DNA of 64,000 bases from Alteromonas profundi (GTDB lineage Bacteria; Pseudomonadota; Gammaproteobacteria; Enterobacterales; Alteromonadaceae). The position numbers and the translations under genes are program-made. The notes under the pieces are model-generated. The model was given only the letters and a program-made list of their open reading frames with translations. It was not told the DNA's origin and did not search any database. The DNA lies in contig NZ_JAAAWN010000005.1 in NCBI RefSeq assembly GCF_010500865.1, forward strand, positions 33,772-97,771, given 5' to 3'. Of this stretch, positions 14,985-23,511 are shown one piece after another; position 1 is the stretch's first letter, and every line of letters starts with the position of its first letter.

Positions 14985-16897
14985 GCGCTATCTTTATTCA
15001 ACACGTTTAAATAGTCGGAAGATAATAGCGCAGTAAGCTTTTCTGCTGATACTGGTTTAGACCACAAATAGCCTTGCCCACCGTCACAGCCAAGCTCAAT
15101 AAGTTTGCGTAATGTGGCGGTGTCTTCAATTCCCTCAGCAATAGTTTTAAGCCCTAAGCTATTGGCCATTTTAATCATTGCGGTTACTAGGGTGTCGTCT
15201 AATGTGTTGTAGCCAAGGTGAGTAATAAAAGACCTGTCTATTTTTAGATGGTTGGCATTGAAGTTTCTTAAATACCCTAAATTAGAATAGCCGGTACCAA
15301 AGTCGTCAATAGCAATGGTAACGCCTAGGGCGCTAATGGCATCGAGCTGTTGCTGTATATTGTCGGTATCTTCAATAAGTAACGACTCTGTTAACTCAAT
15401 TTCAAGCGCAGATGGGGGTAATCCACTGTGCGCCAACGCCTGTTTAATGGTAGAGAGTATTTTATTATCTTTAAATTGAGTACTTGATAAATTAACCGCG
15501 ATACGCAGGTCGGCAAACCCCTGCGCTCGCATGCGAGCACAAAAAACACAGGCTTGGTTAATTACCCATATGCCTATGTCGTTAATTAAGCCGCCGGTTT
15601 CCGCCAACGGTATAAATTCCTCGGGGCTAATCATAGTGCCATCAGGTTGCGGCCATCGCAGCAGTGCCTCAACGCAATCTAATTTGTGTTGCTTAATATT
15701 AATAATAGGCTGGTAAAAAAGCGTGAACTCTTGATTTTCGATAGCGCTTCGCAGCCGTTGTAACATGGTAAATCGAGCTTCGCTTATCTCATCTAATCGC
15801 TGATCATAATAACGAAACGTATTTCTGCCTGCCCGTTTAGCCGCATACATGGCAATATCAGCTTTACGGCAGAGCTGCTTAAAATTGGTGCCATGTTCAG
15901 GTGCTTTCACAATACCAATAGAGGCCGAAACGCTGATTTTGTTTTTCTTAATTTCAAATGCAATAGAGCAATCATGAATAAGCTTGCGGGCTAAATTATC
16001 AAGTTCATCATCGTATTGGCATGGGGCAATAACCAAGAATTCATCGCCGCCAAAGCGGATAATTTTTTGTTCATGCCCAAGCCCACTAGAAAGCCGGTAG
16101 GTAAGTTGTTGTAACAGCAGGTCGCCTGTTGCATGGCCTAACGCGTCATTCACTGGTTTAAAATTGTCTAGGTCAATAAATAATATGGCAAGGTGATGGT
16201 TGCTTTGTATTGTTTGTGCGAGCAGCTCATTAAACAACTTTTCTCCTAACCGGCGGTTAGGAAGGTTGGTTAACGGGTCGTGATAGGCCAAATGCTGAAT
16301 TTGGCTACGGCTTTGCTGCACCTTATTATTTTCAACCTGTAGCGACGCCATCAAGGCTTTTATATCTTGTACTAATACGTAAACGCTGAACCCTATAACC
16401 ACAAATATAACGATGACAAAGATAAGATGAGACCACGACAAAGTAGGGGCGTTGGGAGAAATATAGCCATGCATAGTAAGCCACACAATCAGCGTACATT
16501 GGGCTATAACAAAGCCCAGTACAGACAAAAATAGCCCAACGCCCCCTAATATTGCAGCAAAGATAAAAATGCCGGGGTACCCTAATATGGCTAAATCGAA
16601 CATGCCCGCGCCTGTGATGGCAAGCGTTAAAAGCATGGCAGACATAGAGCATAAAAGCGTAAAGGACGATGCAGCCGTTTTGTTCTTAAAAGCGAATAGG
16701 AGTGCACTTAGTAAGCAGACGATGCCAGCAGCGAAAATGAAAAAGGTGATCCCGCGGGCAACCATCAGCGAGACGAGCAGACCTACCGCAGTACTGCCAC
16801 ATATTTGCATCAACCTATGGCGTCTTACTTCGTTTAGTGAAACGCGGCGCTGAGTAAGCGACTGATGCGTGAGTTGGAGCATGGGTCTGAAGATCAT
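14981..16897 (-). CDS. Membrane GGDEF-EAL protein (c-di-GMP turnover)
   Basis: Inner-membrane protein of 638 residues. About six hydrophobic segments (residues 32-178) form an N-terminal membrane sensor region with no recognised ligand domain. A short coiled stretch leads to a GGDEF domain with intact RFGGDEF at 282-287 and then an EAL domain (EALLRW at 410, NLSSTQF, ELTESLLIE, DDFGTGYSNLGYL, KIDRSFI, EGIED, QGYLWSKP). Both catalytic signatures look intact, so it could make or degrade c-di-GMP. No RxxD inhibitory site is visible just before GGDEF, so product inhibition there is unlikely. It is transcribed alone and converges on the nitroreductase gene. Confidence 0.93.
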   Translation of the reverse strand: MIFRPMLQLTHQSLTQRRVSLNEVRRHRLMQICGSTAVGLLVSLMVARGITFFIFAAGIVCLLSALLFAFKNKTAASSFTLLCSMSAMLLTLAITGAGMFDLAILGYPGIFIFAAILGGVGLFLSVLGFVIAQCTLIVWLTMHGYISPNAPTLSWSHLIFVIVIFVVIGFSVYVLVQDIKALMASLQVENNKVQQSRSQIQHLAYHDPLTNLPNRRLGEKLFNELLAQTIQSNHHLAILFIDLDNFKPVNDALGHATGDLLLQQLTYRLSSGLGHEQKIIRFGGDEFLVIAPCQYDDELDNLARKLIHDCSIAFEIKKNKISVSASIGIVKAPEHGTNFKQLCRKADIAMYAAKRAGRNTFRYYDQRLDEISEARFTMLQRLRSAIENQEFTLFYQPIINIKQHKLDCVEALLRWPQPDGTMISPEEFIPLAETGGLINDIGIWVINQACVFCARMRAQGFADLRIAVNLSSTQFKDNKILSTIKQALAHSGLPPSALEIELTESLLIEDTDNIQQQLDAISALGVTIAIDDFGTGYSNLGYLRNFNANHLKIDRSFITHLGYNTLDDTLVTAMIKMANSLGLKTIAEGIEDTATLRKLIELGCDGGQGYLWSKPVSAEKLTALLSSDYLNVLNKDSA

Positions 16898-17093
16898 GTC
16901 TGCTAGTGTAAATTAAATCCCCTTCGACTCAAGCAGTAACTTAATTAAATTAAAACTTGGTTACAAATAAACAGTATTGGCCTTTTTTTGTATTTCTTTG
17001 CAAGAAATAGAAAAGATGAAGTGGGAAGTAGATGAACAACGCAAGTTTGTGGGGGATGGTTTTACCTCCATGTCTTACAGCCATTGAATTACA

Positions 17094-17118
17094 GCGCAAT
17101 TATGTTTTAGCATTGCGC
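17094..17118. other. Short hairpin upstream of zinc-ribbon gene
   Basis: A 7-bp stem GCGCAAT/ATTGCGC with an 11-base loop lies about 55 bases before the zinc-ribbon ORF. No T-run follows. It could be a 5' leader structure; low weight. Confidence 0.25.
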
Positions 17119-17171
17119 GCATTAAGCTATGCGCTATAACAGGCGGGCGAATAATCACAAAGGAGGCACAA

Positions 17172-17423
17172 ATGGCTAAGCCCAACAAAAAGGGGCCGGT
17201 ACGCACTGTCGATATCTCGTGCGCCAAATGTAAAGCGCCACTGTTTAAATATCGAAAGGGAGGAAAAGGGGCTTTAGTGAAGTGTTTTGTTGAACGCATA
17301 GTACAAGATTTTACTACCACGCCTTGTGAATGCCCGGGCTGCCAGCAAGTCTTTGCCCGGGAAACGATGATCCGTGGCACGCCCGCGCTTAAAATGGTAG
17401 GCGGCAAGGTGCATATGAAGTAG
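17172..17423 (+). CDS. Small zinc-ribbon protein
   Basis: This 83-residue basic protein has two Cys pairs (CAKC near residue 17 and CPGC near 57, plus a preceding CEC), the pattern of a zinc ribbon. A very strong ribosome site (AAAGGAGG) precedes the ATG. The spacing between Cys pairs is about 38 residues and the intervening sequence is Lys-rich, which suggests nucleic-acid or protein binding. No enzyme motif is present. It converges with the ModF-like gene, ending 25 bases from that gene's stop. Function is unknown. Confidence 0.75.
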   Translation: MAKPNKKGPVRTVDISCAKCKAPLFKYRKGGKGALVKCFVERIVQDFTTTPCECPGCQQVFARETMIRGTPALKMVGGKVHMK

Positions 17424-17447
17424 CCAGGCTTAAAAGCGGCAGGCGGT

Positions 17448-18884
17448 TTACCCTTGATACTTCGTTAGTGACAAGGTGTTTTCTATGCCAGGAATTTTCT
17501 CATCATGGCTATGTGTAACATACAAAACCGTACTTTTACCCTCATGCACTATTTTTTCAATTAGCTTGCGGGTTTTAACTCGGTTAAATTCATCTAAACC
17601 GTTACAAGGTTCATCAAGAATAAGAATAGCAGGGTGTTTTACCATGGAGCGTGCGATAAGAATTAACCGTTGATCGCCAAATGATAGCGATTGAAAAGGG
17701 GCGTTCTTTTTCTCTGCAAGGCCTAATACCGCTAACCATTTTTCAGCAACACCTCGTTCTTGCGCTGTAGGTGTACTATACAAACCAATACTGTCATAAA
17801 AACCCGATAAAATGACATGCTCTAGGCTCGCATTCACTTTATATTGCATATGAAGCGCATTGGACATAATGCCTATATGTTTCTTGATGTCCCAAATACT
17901 CTCTCCGGTACCACGTTTTATCCCAAACATCGTTAAATCATTGGTGTAGCAATGGGGGTTGTCACCGGTAAACATTTGCAGCAAACATGTTTTCCCTGAT
18001 CCATTTGGGCCTTCTATCTGCCAGTGCTGATATGCTTTTAAGGTGAAGTCGAGGTTTTCAAACACAGTGTGATCATCAAAGCGCACGGATCCATTTTTCA
18101 AAACAATAAGTTCTTCACCACAAAACGGGCTTTGATTACCCTCGGCTATGGGGGCGGGAAGGGCAATGACTTCACTATGAAGTGCGAACCACGTGCCGAG
18201 TTCTTGTGCTATTTCATCACCGCTAAGCGCGCTGTTAGAGCGCGACTTAATAGCAAGTTGGTCCATTATTAATAAAGTAGCATTAATTTTTTGGGGAATG
18301 TCGGCCAGTTTGTTTGCGGTGATGAGTAACGAGGCTTGCGACTGGTGGGTTAAAAATTGACTAAACTCATCCACCGCGTGGGCATCTAAACCTTCGAATG
18401 GCTCATCTAATAAAATAAGAGAGGCGTTGCTTAACCACGCCATCATAATGATAACTTTGCGGGTTTCACCGGTAGAAAGACTTAAAAAACCGTTATCCAG
18501 CAAGCTCTCTAAACGCAATATGCGAAGTAACTCACAGTAGAGTGGGTGTGTGTCGAAAGCATTATTTGTGTCGGCAAAAAGCTCTCGTACTGTGGTGGGC
18601 TGTGCAATAACATCAAGGATATCGGCACTGTCTTTCTGTTTTTCTTGGGTAATTAAAGCCTGTTGCTGAAACACGCTCACCTCGGCAATATTCCCATTAC
18701 AAACCCGTTGTCCTTGCACAACCTTGCCCTGGCCTGCAATTGCAGATAACAGCAATGATTTGCCTGAACCATTTCGCCCTGCAAGCACGTATATGCCAGG
18801 CGCATCGAGTGTTAACGTAAAAGGCGGGGTAACAAAATGGTTATCTAACTTTACTTGGTATTCGTACAGCGATACTAAAGACAA
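17448..18884 (-). CDS. ModF-like tandem ABC ATPase
   Basis: Cytoplasmic protein of 478 residues with two fused ABC ATPase domains and no membrane segments. Domain 1 has Walker A GRNGSGKS, signature LSTGE and Walker B ILLDEP; domain 2 has GPNGSGKT, LSFGDQR and LILDEP with a switch His in THSHDE. This arrangement matches ModF (photorepair protein PhrA) of gammaproteobacteria, whose role is poorly defined. There is no molybdate permease nearby, so a transport role is not supported here. The only in-frame start before the first strand is TTG 18884, without a clear ribosome site, so the start is tentative. Confidence 0.85.
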   Translation of the reverse strand: MSLVSLYEYQVKLDNHFVTPPFTLTLDAPGIYVLAGRNGSGKSLLLSAIAGQGKVVQGQRVCNGNIAEVSVFQQQALITQEKQKDSADILDVIAQPTTVRELFADTNNAFDTHPLYCELLRILRLESLLDNGFLSLSTGETRKVIIMMAWLSNASLILLDEPFEGLDAHAVDEFSQFLTHQSQASLLITANKLADIPQKINATLLIMDQLAIKSRSNSALSGDEIAQELGTWFALHSEVIALPAPIAEGNQSPFCGEELIVLKNGSVRFDDHTVFENLDFTLKAYQHWQIEGPNGSGKTCLLQMFTGDNPHCYTNDLTMFGIKRGTGESIWDIKKHIGIMSNALHMQYKVNASLEHVILSGFYDSIGLYSTPTAQERGVAEKWLAVLGLAEKKNAPFQSLSFGDQRLILIARSMVKHPAILILDEPCNGLDEFNRVKTRKLIEKIVHEGKSTVLYVTHSHDEKIPGIENTLSLTKYQG

Positions 18885-19024
18885 AAGGGCACTCGTTATT
18901 TAGCTTAGGACAATTCGGCTATTTTTACGTGTACCTTAGGTAAGTGTCAATTTCTTCGTAATAGAACCAAATCAGGTAAACCTTTGTATTAACTTAACGA
19001 ACAGGTTAGCAAGGAGCAAAGATA

Positions 19025-20152
19025 ATGCGGCAGTGGTTGGTCCTTTGGGTAATGGTATTAATGGTAGCTGGGTGTTCAGAACCGCCTCCGTCTCCTGAGC
19101 TATATCGCACCGTTATGGTGAGTAAAGTAAACGCGTACAGTGGTGAGCAAACCCACGTGTTATCGGGTGTGGTACAAGCAGCACAAACCAGTCAGCTAAG
19201 TTTTGAACTTTCTGGCGTGGTAGAGACAGTAGAAGTTAACCTGGGCGACACTTTTGAGAAAGGCGATACGCTGGCCACTATTGATAGCAAAGTTTTCCAA
19301 TTGGCAGTGAAACAGCGCGAAGGTCAACTATCTGAAGTGTTAGCGCGTATTAGAGAAGCACAAAAAGACGTAGCGCGAAAACAGCAATTAGTGGTAAGTG
19401 GCGCGGTATCTCAAGCGGAATTAGATGTGGCGGAGACACAGTTAAACTCCCTGCGGGATCAAGCTGAAGTGGCAAGAGCACAACTAAACATTGCCAAAGA
19501 GGATGTAAACGATACCCGTTTGGTGGCGCCTTATTCAGGCACTATTGCCGCAAGACATATAGAGCCATCGCAACGTATTACACCGGCACAACCTGCTTTT
19601 ACCATTGAAGGGCAAGAAGATCTTGAAGTGTCGCTAAGCGTGCCCGAGAACATGGTAAATTTTTTAGATGTAAACGACCCAGTTACCGTAACAGTGTACG
19701 CCCTAGGCGATACGCCTATTGAAGGGCGCATTTTTGAAATTAGTGGTCGTGCCAGCAGGGCCAACGCATTTCCGGTAACGGTAAAACTGTCACAAACGCC
19801 GCAAGGCTTACAACCTGGCATGAGTGCAGAAGTAAAGTTTAGCTATGCGGATGGGCGCAACACCAATAATAAACCGAGTTTTATTGTTCCTTTATCAGCA
19901 TTGGGCTCTGGTTCAGAGAATAGTCACTTCGTGTATACCTTATCTGAAACGGCTGATCAAAAGGAAGGGGGGGCGCCTTTGTATGAAGTAGCGAAACGCA
20001 CTATTTCGGTTTTATCGCTTAACAAAGATACAGCCTATGTTATTGGCGAACTTTCGCCTGATAAGCCGGTAGTGAGGGCGGGGGTATCGCATCTAAAGCA
20101 AGGGCAGCGTGTGCATATCGCGAACGGTTCAACACACTTTTTTAACGAATAG
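19025..20152 (+). CDS. RND efflux periplasmic adaptor (lipoprotein)
   Basis: Membrane-fusion subunit of an RND pump, 375 residues. The signal ends in a lipobox (MVAGC, Cys at residue 17), so it should be lipid-anchored in the periplasm. Lipoyl-like half-motifs (LSFELSGVVETVEVNLGDTF and RLVAPYSGTIAARHI) flank an alpha-hairpin coiled coil, followed by beta-barrel and membrane-proximal domains. AAGGAG precedes the ATG. The RND permease follows within ten bases, so the two are an operon. No outer-membrane factor gene is adjacent, which implies use of a shared TolC. Confidence 0.93.
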   Translation: MRQWLVLWVMVLMVAGCSEPPPSPELYRTVMVSKVNAYSGEQTHVLSGVVQAAQTSQLSFELSGVVETVEVNLGDTFEKGDTLATIDSKVFQLAVKQREGQLSEVLARIREAQKDVARKQQLVVSGAVSQAELDVAETQLNSLRDQAEVARAQLNIAKEDVNDTRLVAPYSGTIAARHIEPSQRITPAQPAFTIEGQEDLEVSLSVPENMVNFLDVNDPVTVTVYALGDTPIEGRIFEISGRASRANAFPVTVKLSQTPQGLQPGMSAEVKFSYADGRNTNNKPSFIVPLSALGSGSENSHFVYTLSETADQKEGGAPLYEVAKRTISVLSLNKDTAYVIGELSPDKPVVRAGVSHLKQGQRVHIANGSTHFFNE

Positions 20153-20161
20153 GAGTTGAGC

Positions 20162-23100
20162 GTGAAGTCGATATCAGAACTTAGCCTTGTATATAACCGT
20201 CTTATGTTGGCGGTTGTTGTGATATTAATGCTGTATGGCGGGTACAGTTATTTCACGTTGCCTGCACAAGAAGACCCAGATATAACTATTCGAGAAGCTG
20301 TTGTCACCGCGTCTTACCCGGGGTTACCCGCTGATAAAGTTGAGCTTTTAATTACTAAAACGCTGGAAGAAGCGGCGAGAAAGTTACCTGAAGTAGATGA
20401 AATTCGCTCGGTTTCAATGACAGGCCAAGCCACGCTACACGTAAAAATCAAAGACAGATATTTTGAACTAGAGCAAATATGGGATGATTTACGTGACGAA
20501 CTAGAGCAAGTTACTCCCAGCTTACCCTCGGGCACCTCCGACCCCATCGTAAATGATAGTTTTGGTGACGTTGCTGTATTAACGGTGGCGTTATCTGCTG
20601 CCCAAAGCTATACCCTTGATGAAAGACGCGATATAGCGCAGCACGTAAGAGACACCTTGTTTCGGGTAGATGGGGTTAAAAGTATTGATATTTTAGGCGC
20701 CCGCACCGAACAAATTACCATTGCAATAAATAATGGCAAACTGGCCTATTTTGGGATGTCGCCTGAACAGGTTATTGGGCTATTACAAGCACAGAACATT
20801 ATTCAACCCGGTGGCACAATAGATGCGGGAGGTATTAACTATACGTTGCAACCTTCAGGCTACTTTCAAACGGTCGAAGACGTTAAACAGGCGCTTATTG
20901 CCATTCCAGGGCAGCAAGAAACCGTGTTGCTAGAAGATATCGCCGATGTAACGCGCGAGGCTATCGACCCACCCACACGTACCGCGTATTTAAACGGAAA
21001 ACCGGTGATCGTTTTTGCGATAGCCAAGAATGACCATGTAGATGTTTTAACCTTTAGCCCGCAAATAGAAGCTGAGCTTGCACAACTAAACAAAGTGTTA
21101 CCGGTGGGCATGGAACTTACCACCATAACGCGCCAAGCCGATGTAGTGCAAAATGCCATTAATGGCGTAAGTATTAATGTGCTTGAAACCTTAGCTATCG
21201 TTTGTGCGGTGGTATTGTTATTTTTAGGCGTAAAAGCTGGGCTAATTGTAGGGGCAATTGTACCTAGCGTTATTCTTATCACTATTTCTATTATGGCGTT
21301 TTCGGGGATGGTACTAGAGCGTATGTCTCTTGCTACCTTGATCATCTCACTTGGTGTGTTAGTCGATAACGGTATTGTGGTTGCAGAAGATTACAAACGT
21401 AGGCTAGAAGATGGAGAAGACCGAAAGACCGCGTTAGCCGATTCAAGTCGTTCGTTAGCGCTGCCGTTATTAACCTCTTCCCTTACTACCATTTTAGTGT
21501 TTTTACCATTGATGTTGGCCGATAGCGTAGCCGGAGAATATACTCGTTCTATTTCTTTGGTGATCATGATTGCGCTGTTGGTATCTTGGGTACTGTCGCA
21601 AACTATTACACCATATTTGTGTTATCACTTTGTTCCTAGCCCTAAAGACAAAGATGAGGGCAAAGCTAATATTAGTGAATACTTCAATAAATTGAACCCT
21701 TATTATGCGTCTTTGCTGCGTAAAGTGCTTAACATGCGCGCAGTGTTTTTACTCATTATGGTGGGTTTATTTGCCCTTGGAGGCTATGGCTTATCAACCG
21801 TACCTGCGAAGTTCTTTCCCGATTCAGACCGGGCCCAAGTTCTGGTATATCTTGACATGCCTGCAGGCAGTTCTATTCGAAAAACCAATGCTACTATCGA
21901 GCGTATTTTTGCCGATTTAGAGGATAAAAATAGCTACCCCTATGTGAAAAAAGCAGTAGCTTATGGTGGCTTCGGTGGGCCACGGTTTGTGCTATCGCTC
22001 ACCCCGATAGATCCCGACAGTTCAAAGGGGTTTTTAATGCTTGATGTGGGTTCAAGAGAAAATGTGCAACCCACTATTGATGCGTTACGTAAATTGTTTT
22101 CAAAGGAATACCCCGATGTATTCGCCCGCGTTACTAAAATGTTTTTGGGCCCGTCAGACTCAAGTAAAATTGAGCTTCAAGTGAAAGGGCCAGATAAAGA
22201 TGTACTCTTTAGGCTTTCAAAAGAATTAGAAGAAGCGATAGATGCACTGCCGCACACCTATGACATTCGCAACGACTGGGAAAGTCGAGTGTCACGGTTG
22301 GCTATTGACGTCAATCAGCAAAAAGCACGCCGCGCGGGGGTAAGTTCTGCCGATATAGCACGAACGCTAAACACCTATTATAGTGGGCGGGTTATTTCTG
22401 AATTTATCGAAGGTGATGACATATTACCTATCATAGTACAAAGCAGAGACAACGAACGCTTCGACCTATCTCGCGTTGAAAGCATTAACGTTTACTCCAC
22501 CAGTAGAGAGGAAAGTGTGCCACTTTTGCAGGTGGCCGATATTCGTTATGAAACAGGATTTTCCCGTATTGCCCGAGAGAACCTTTTCCGCACTATAAGC
22601 ATTGAAGCTAAAAACTACCGTCTTAACGCGGAAGAAATGGTGCCGTTACTTGAACCTGAGCTTAACAAGATAAAATCGCAACTACCGGTGGGATATAGCA
22701 TTGAGTATGACGGCGTAATTGAAGAGTCAGCAAAAGCTAAGAATTCATTAAATACCTATCTACCCTTATGTATCGGAATCATTATGCTGCTGCTAATCGC
22801 CCAGTTTCGCTCATACAGGAGAACCTTGGTCATCGTCTTTACTATACCTCTTATTATCATAGGCGCGGCGCTAGGTTTGCTGCTTATGCAGGGCGATTTT
22901 GGTTTTATGGTTATCTTAGGTTTATATGCGTTGGCCGGCATTATTGTTAATAATGGTATCGTGCTGATAGAGCGTATTGACGCAGAGCGCGACGAAATTG
23001 AAGAGGATGATGAACAGGCCCACAGCGAGGCTGTGGTGACAGCAAGTGTGCGTCGCTTGCGGCCCATTCTCATGTCGTCAATTACGACAATTTTAGGCCT

Positions 23101-23251
23101 AGTTCCGCTTATCCTTAGTGGGGATGTTTTATTTTATGCTATGGCCAGTGCTATCGCCTTTGGATTGGCGGTAGGCACGGTATTAAGCTTAGGTGTCGTG
23201 CCCGTTATGTATTCATTATTTTTCGGTTTATCGCCAAATAAGCACAAGTGA
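20162..23251 (+). CDS. RND efflux permease
   Basis: Inner-membrane proton-driven exporter of 1029 residues. It has the N-terminal helix and the motif YFTLPAQEDPDI, two large periplasmic loops, and twelve expected helices. The fourth-helix motif SLGVLVDNGIVVAED carries the proton-relay Asp, and the duplicated helix has LAGIIVNNGIVLIERI. I chose GTG 20162 because AGGAG at 20151-20155 gives a six-base gap; TTG 20156 is the alternative. The substrate cannot be told from sequence. The VDN motif, rather than VDD, places it outside the AcrB-like multidrug pumps, nearer the less-characterised HAE1-type permeases. Confidence 0.93.
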   Translation: MKSISELSLVYNRLMLAVVVILMLYGGYSYFTLPAQEDPDITIREAVVTASYPGLPADKVELLITKTLEEAARKLPEVDEIRSVSMTGQATLHVKIKDRYFELEQIWDDLRDELEQVTPSLPSGTSDPIVNDSFGDVAVLTVALSAAQSYTLDERRDIAQHVRDTLFRVDGVKSIDILGARTEQITIAINNGKLAYFGMSPEQVIGLLQAQNIIQPGGTIDAGGINYTLQPSGYFQTVEDVKQALIAIPGQQETVLLEDIADVTREAIDPPTRTAYLNGKPVIVFAIAKNDHVDVLTFSPQIEAELAQLNKVLPVGMELTTITRQADVVQNAINGVSINVLETLAIVCAVVLLFLGVKAGLIVGAIVPSVILITISIMAFSGMVLERMSLATLIISLGVLVDNGIVVAEDYKRRLEDGEDRKTALADSSRSLALPLLTSSLTTILVFLPLMLADSVAGEYTRSISLVIMIALLVSWVLSQTITPYLCYHFVPSPKDKDEGKANISEYFNKLNPYYASLLRKVLNMRAVFLLIMVGLFALGGYGLSTVPAKFFPDSDRAQVLVYLDMPAGSSIRKTNATIERIFADLEDKNSYPYVKKAVAYGGFGGPRFVLSLTPIDPDSSKGFLMLDVGSRENVQPTIDALRKLFSKEYPDVFARVTKMFLGPSDSSKIELQVKGPDKDVLFRLSKELEEAIDALPHTYDIRNDWESRVSRLAIDVNQQKARRAGVSSADIARTLNTYYSGRVISEFIEGDDILPIIVQSRDNERFDLSRVESINVYSTSREESVPLLQVADIRYETGFSRIARENLFRTISIEAKNYRLNAEEMVPLLEPELNKIKSQLPVGYSIEYDGVIEESAKAKNSLNTYLPLCIGIIMLLLIAQFRSYRRTLVIVFTIPLIIIGAALGLLLMQGDFGFMVILGLYALAGIIVNNGIVLIERIDAERDEIEEDDEQAHSEAVVTASVRRLRPILMSSITTILGLVPLILSGDVLFYAMASAIAFGLAVGTVLSLGVVPVMYSLFFGLSPNKHK

Positions 23252-23448
23252 GCCTTTATGCCAACGCGTAAATTATGCCCTACACGCGTACTGGCCAAAT
23301 TCTGATTGGTTAAGGGGGCACACTAAAATGCGAACTGCGATAAGACGGCATAGATTTGCGCTAGACATTTCTAGTAACAATTTCAACTGCCTGGGACTAA
23401 GAATAGGGCTTGCAGCATGCCTGCTACAAACCTAGTATTTATTGGTTA

Positions 23449-23486
23449 AAAAAAATAAGGGAGCATTGCGTGAAATGTGCTCCCTT
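23449..23486 (-). terminator. Left-facing intrinsic terminator upstream of the aminopeptidase gene
   Basis: AAGGGAGCA (23457-23465) and TGCTCCCTT (23478-23486) form a 9-bp stem with a 12-base loop. A run of nine A on the + strand just left of it gives a U-run only for transcripts moving leftward. No left-facing gene precedes it. On the + strand it would be a leader hairpin 25 bases before the aminopeptidase start. Apart from this, 23252-23448 shows nothing recognisable. Confidence 0.5.
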
Positions 23487-23511
23487 TCACACATTAATGG
23501 AATAAATAATT

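Noticed and set aside
23193-23435. 80-codon open frame running past the RND permease stop
   Set aside because: It begins inside the permease gene in another frame, has no ribosome site and shows no protein-like character.
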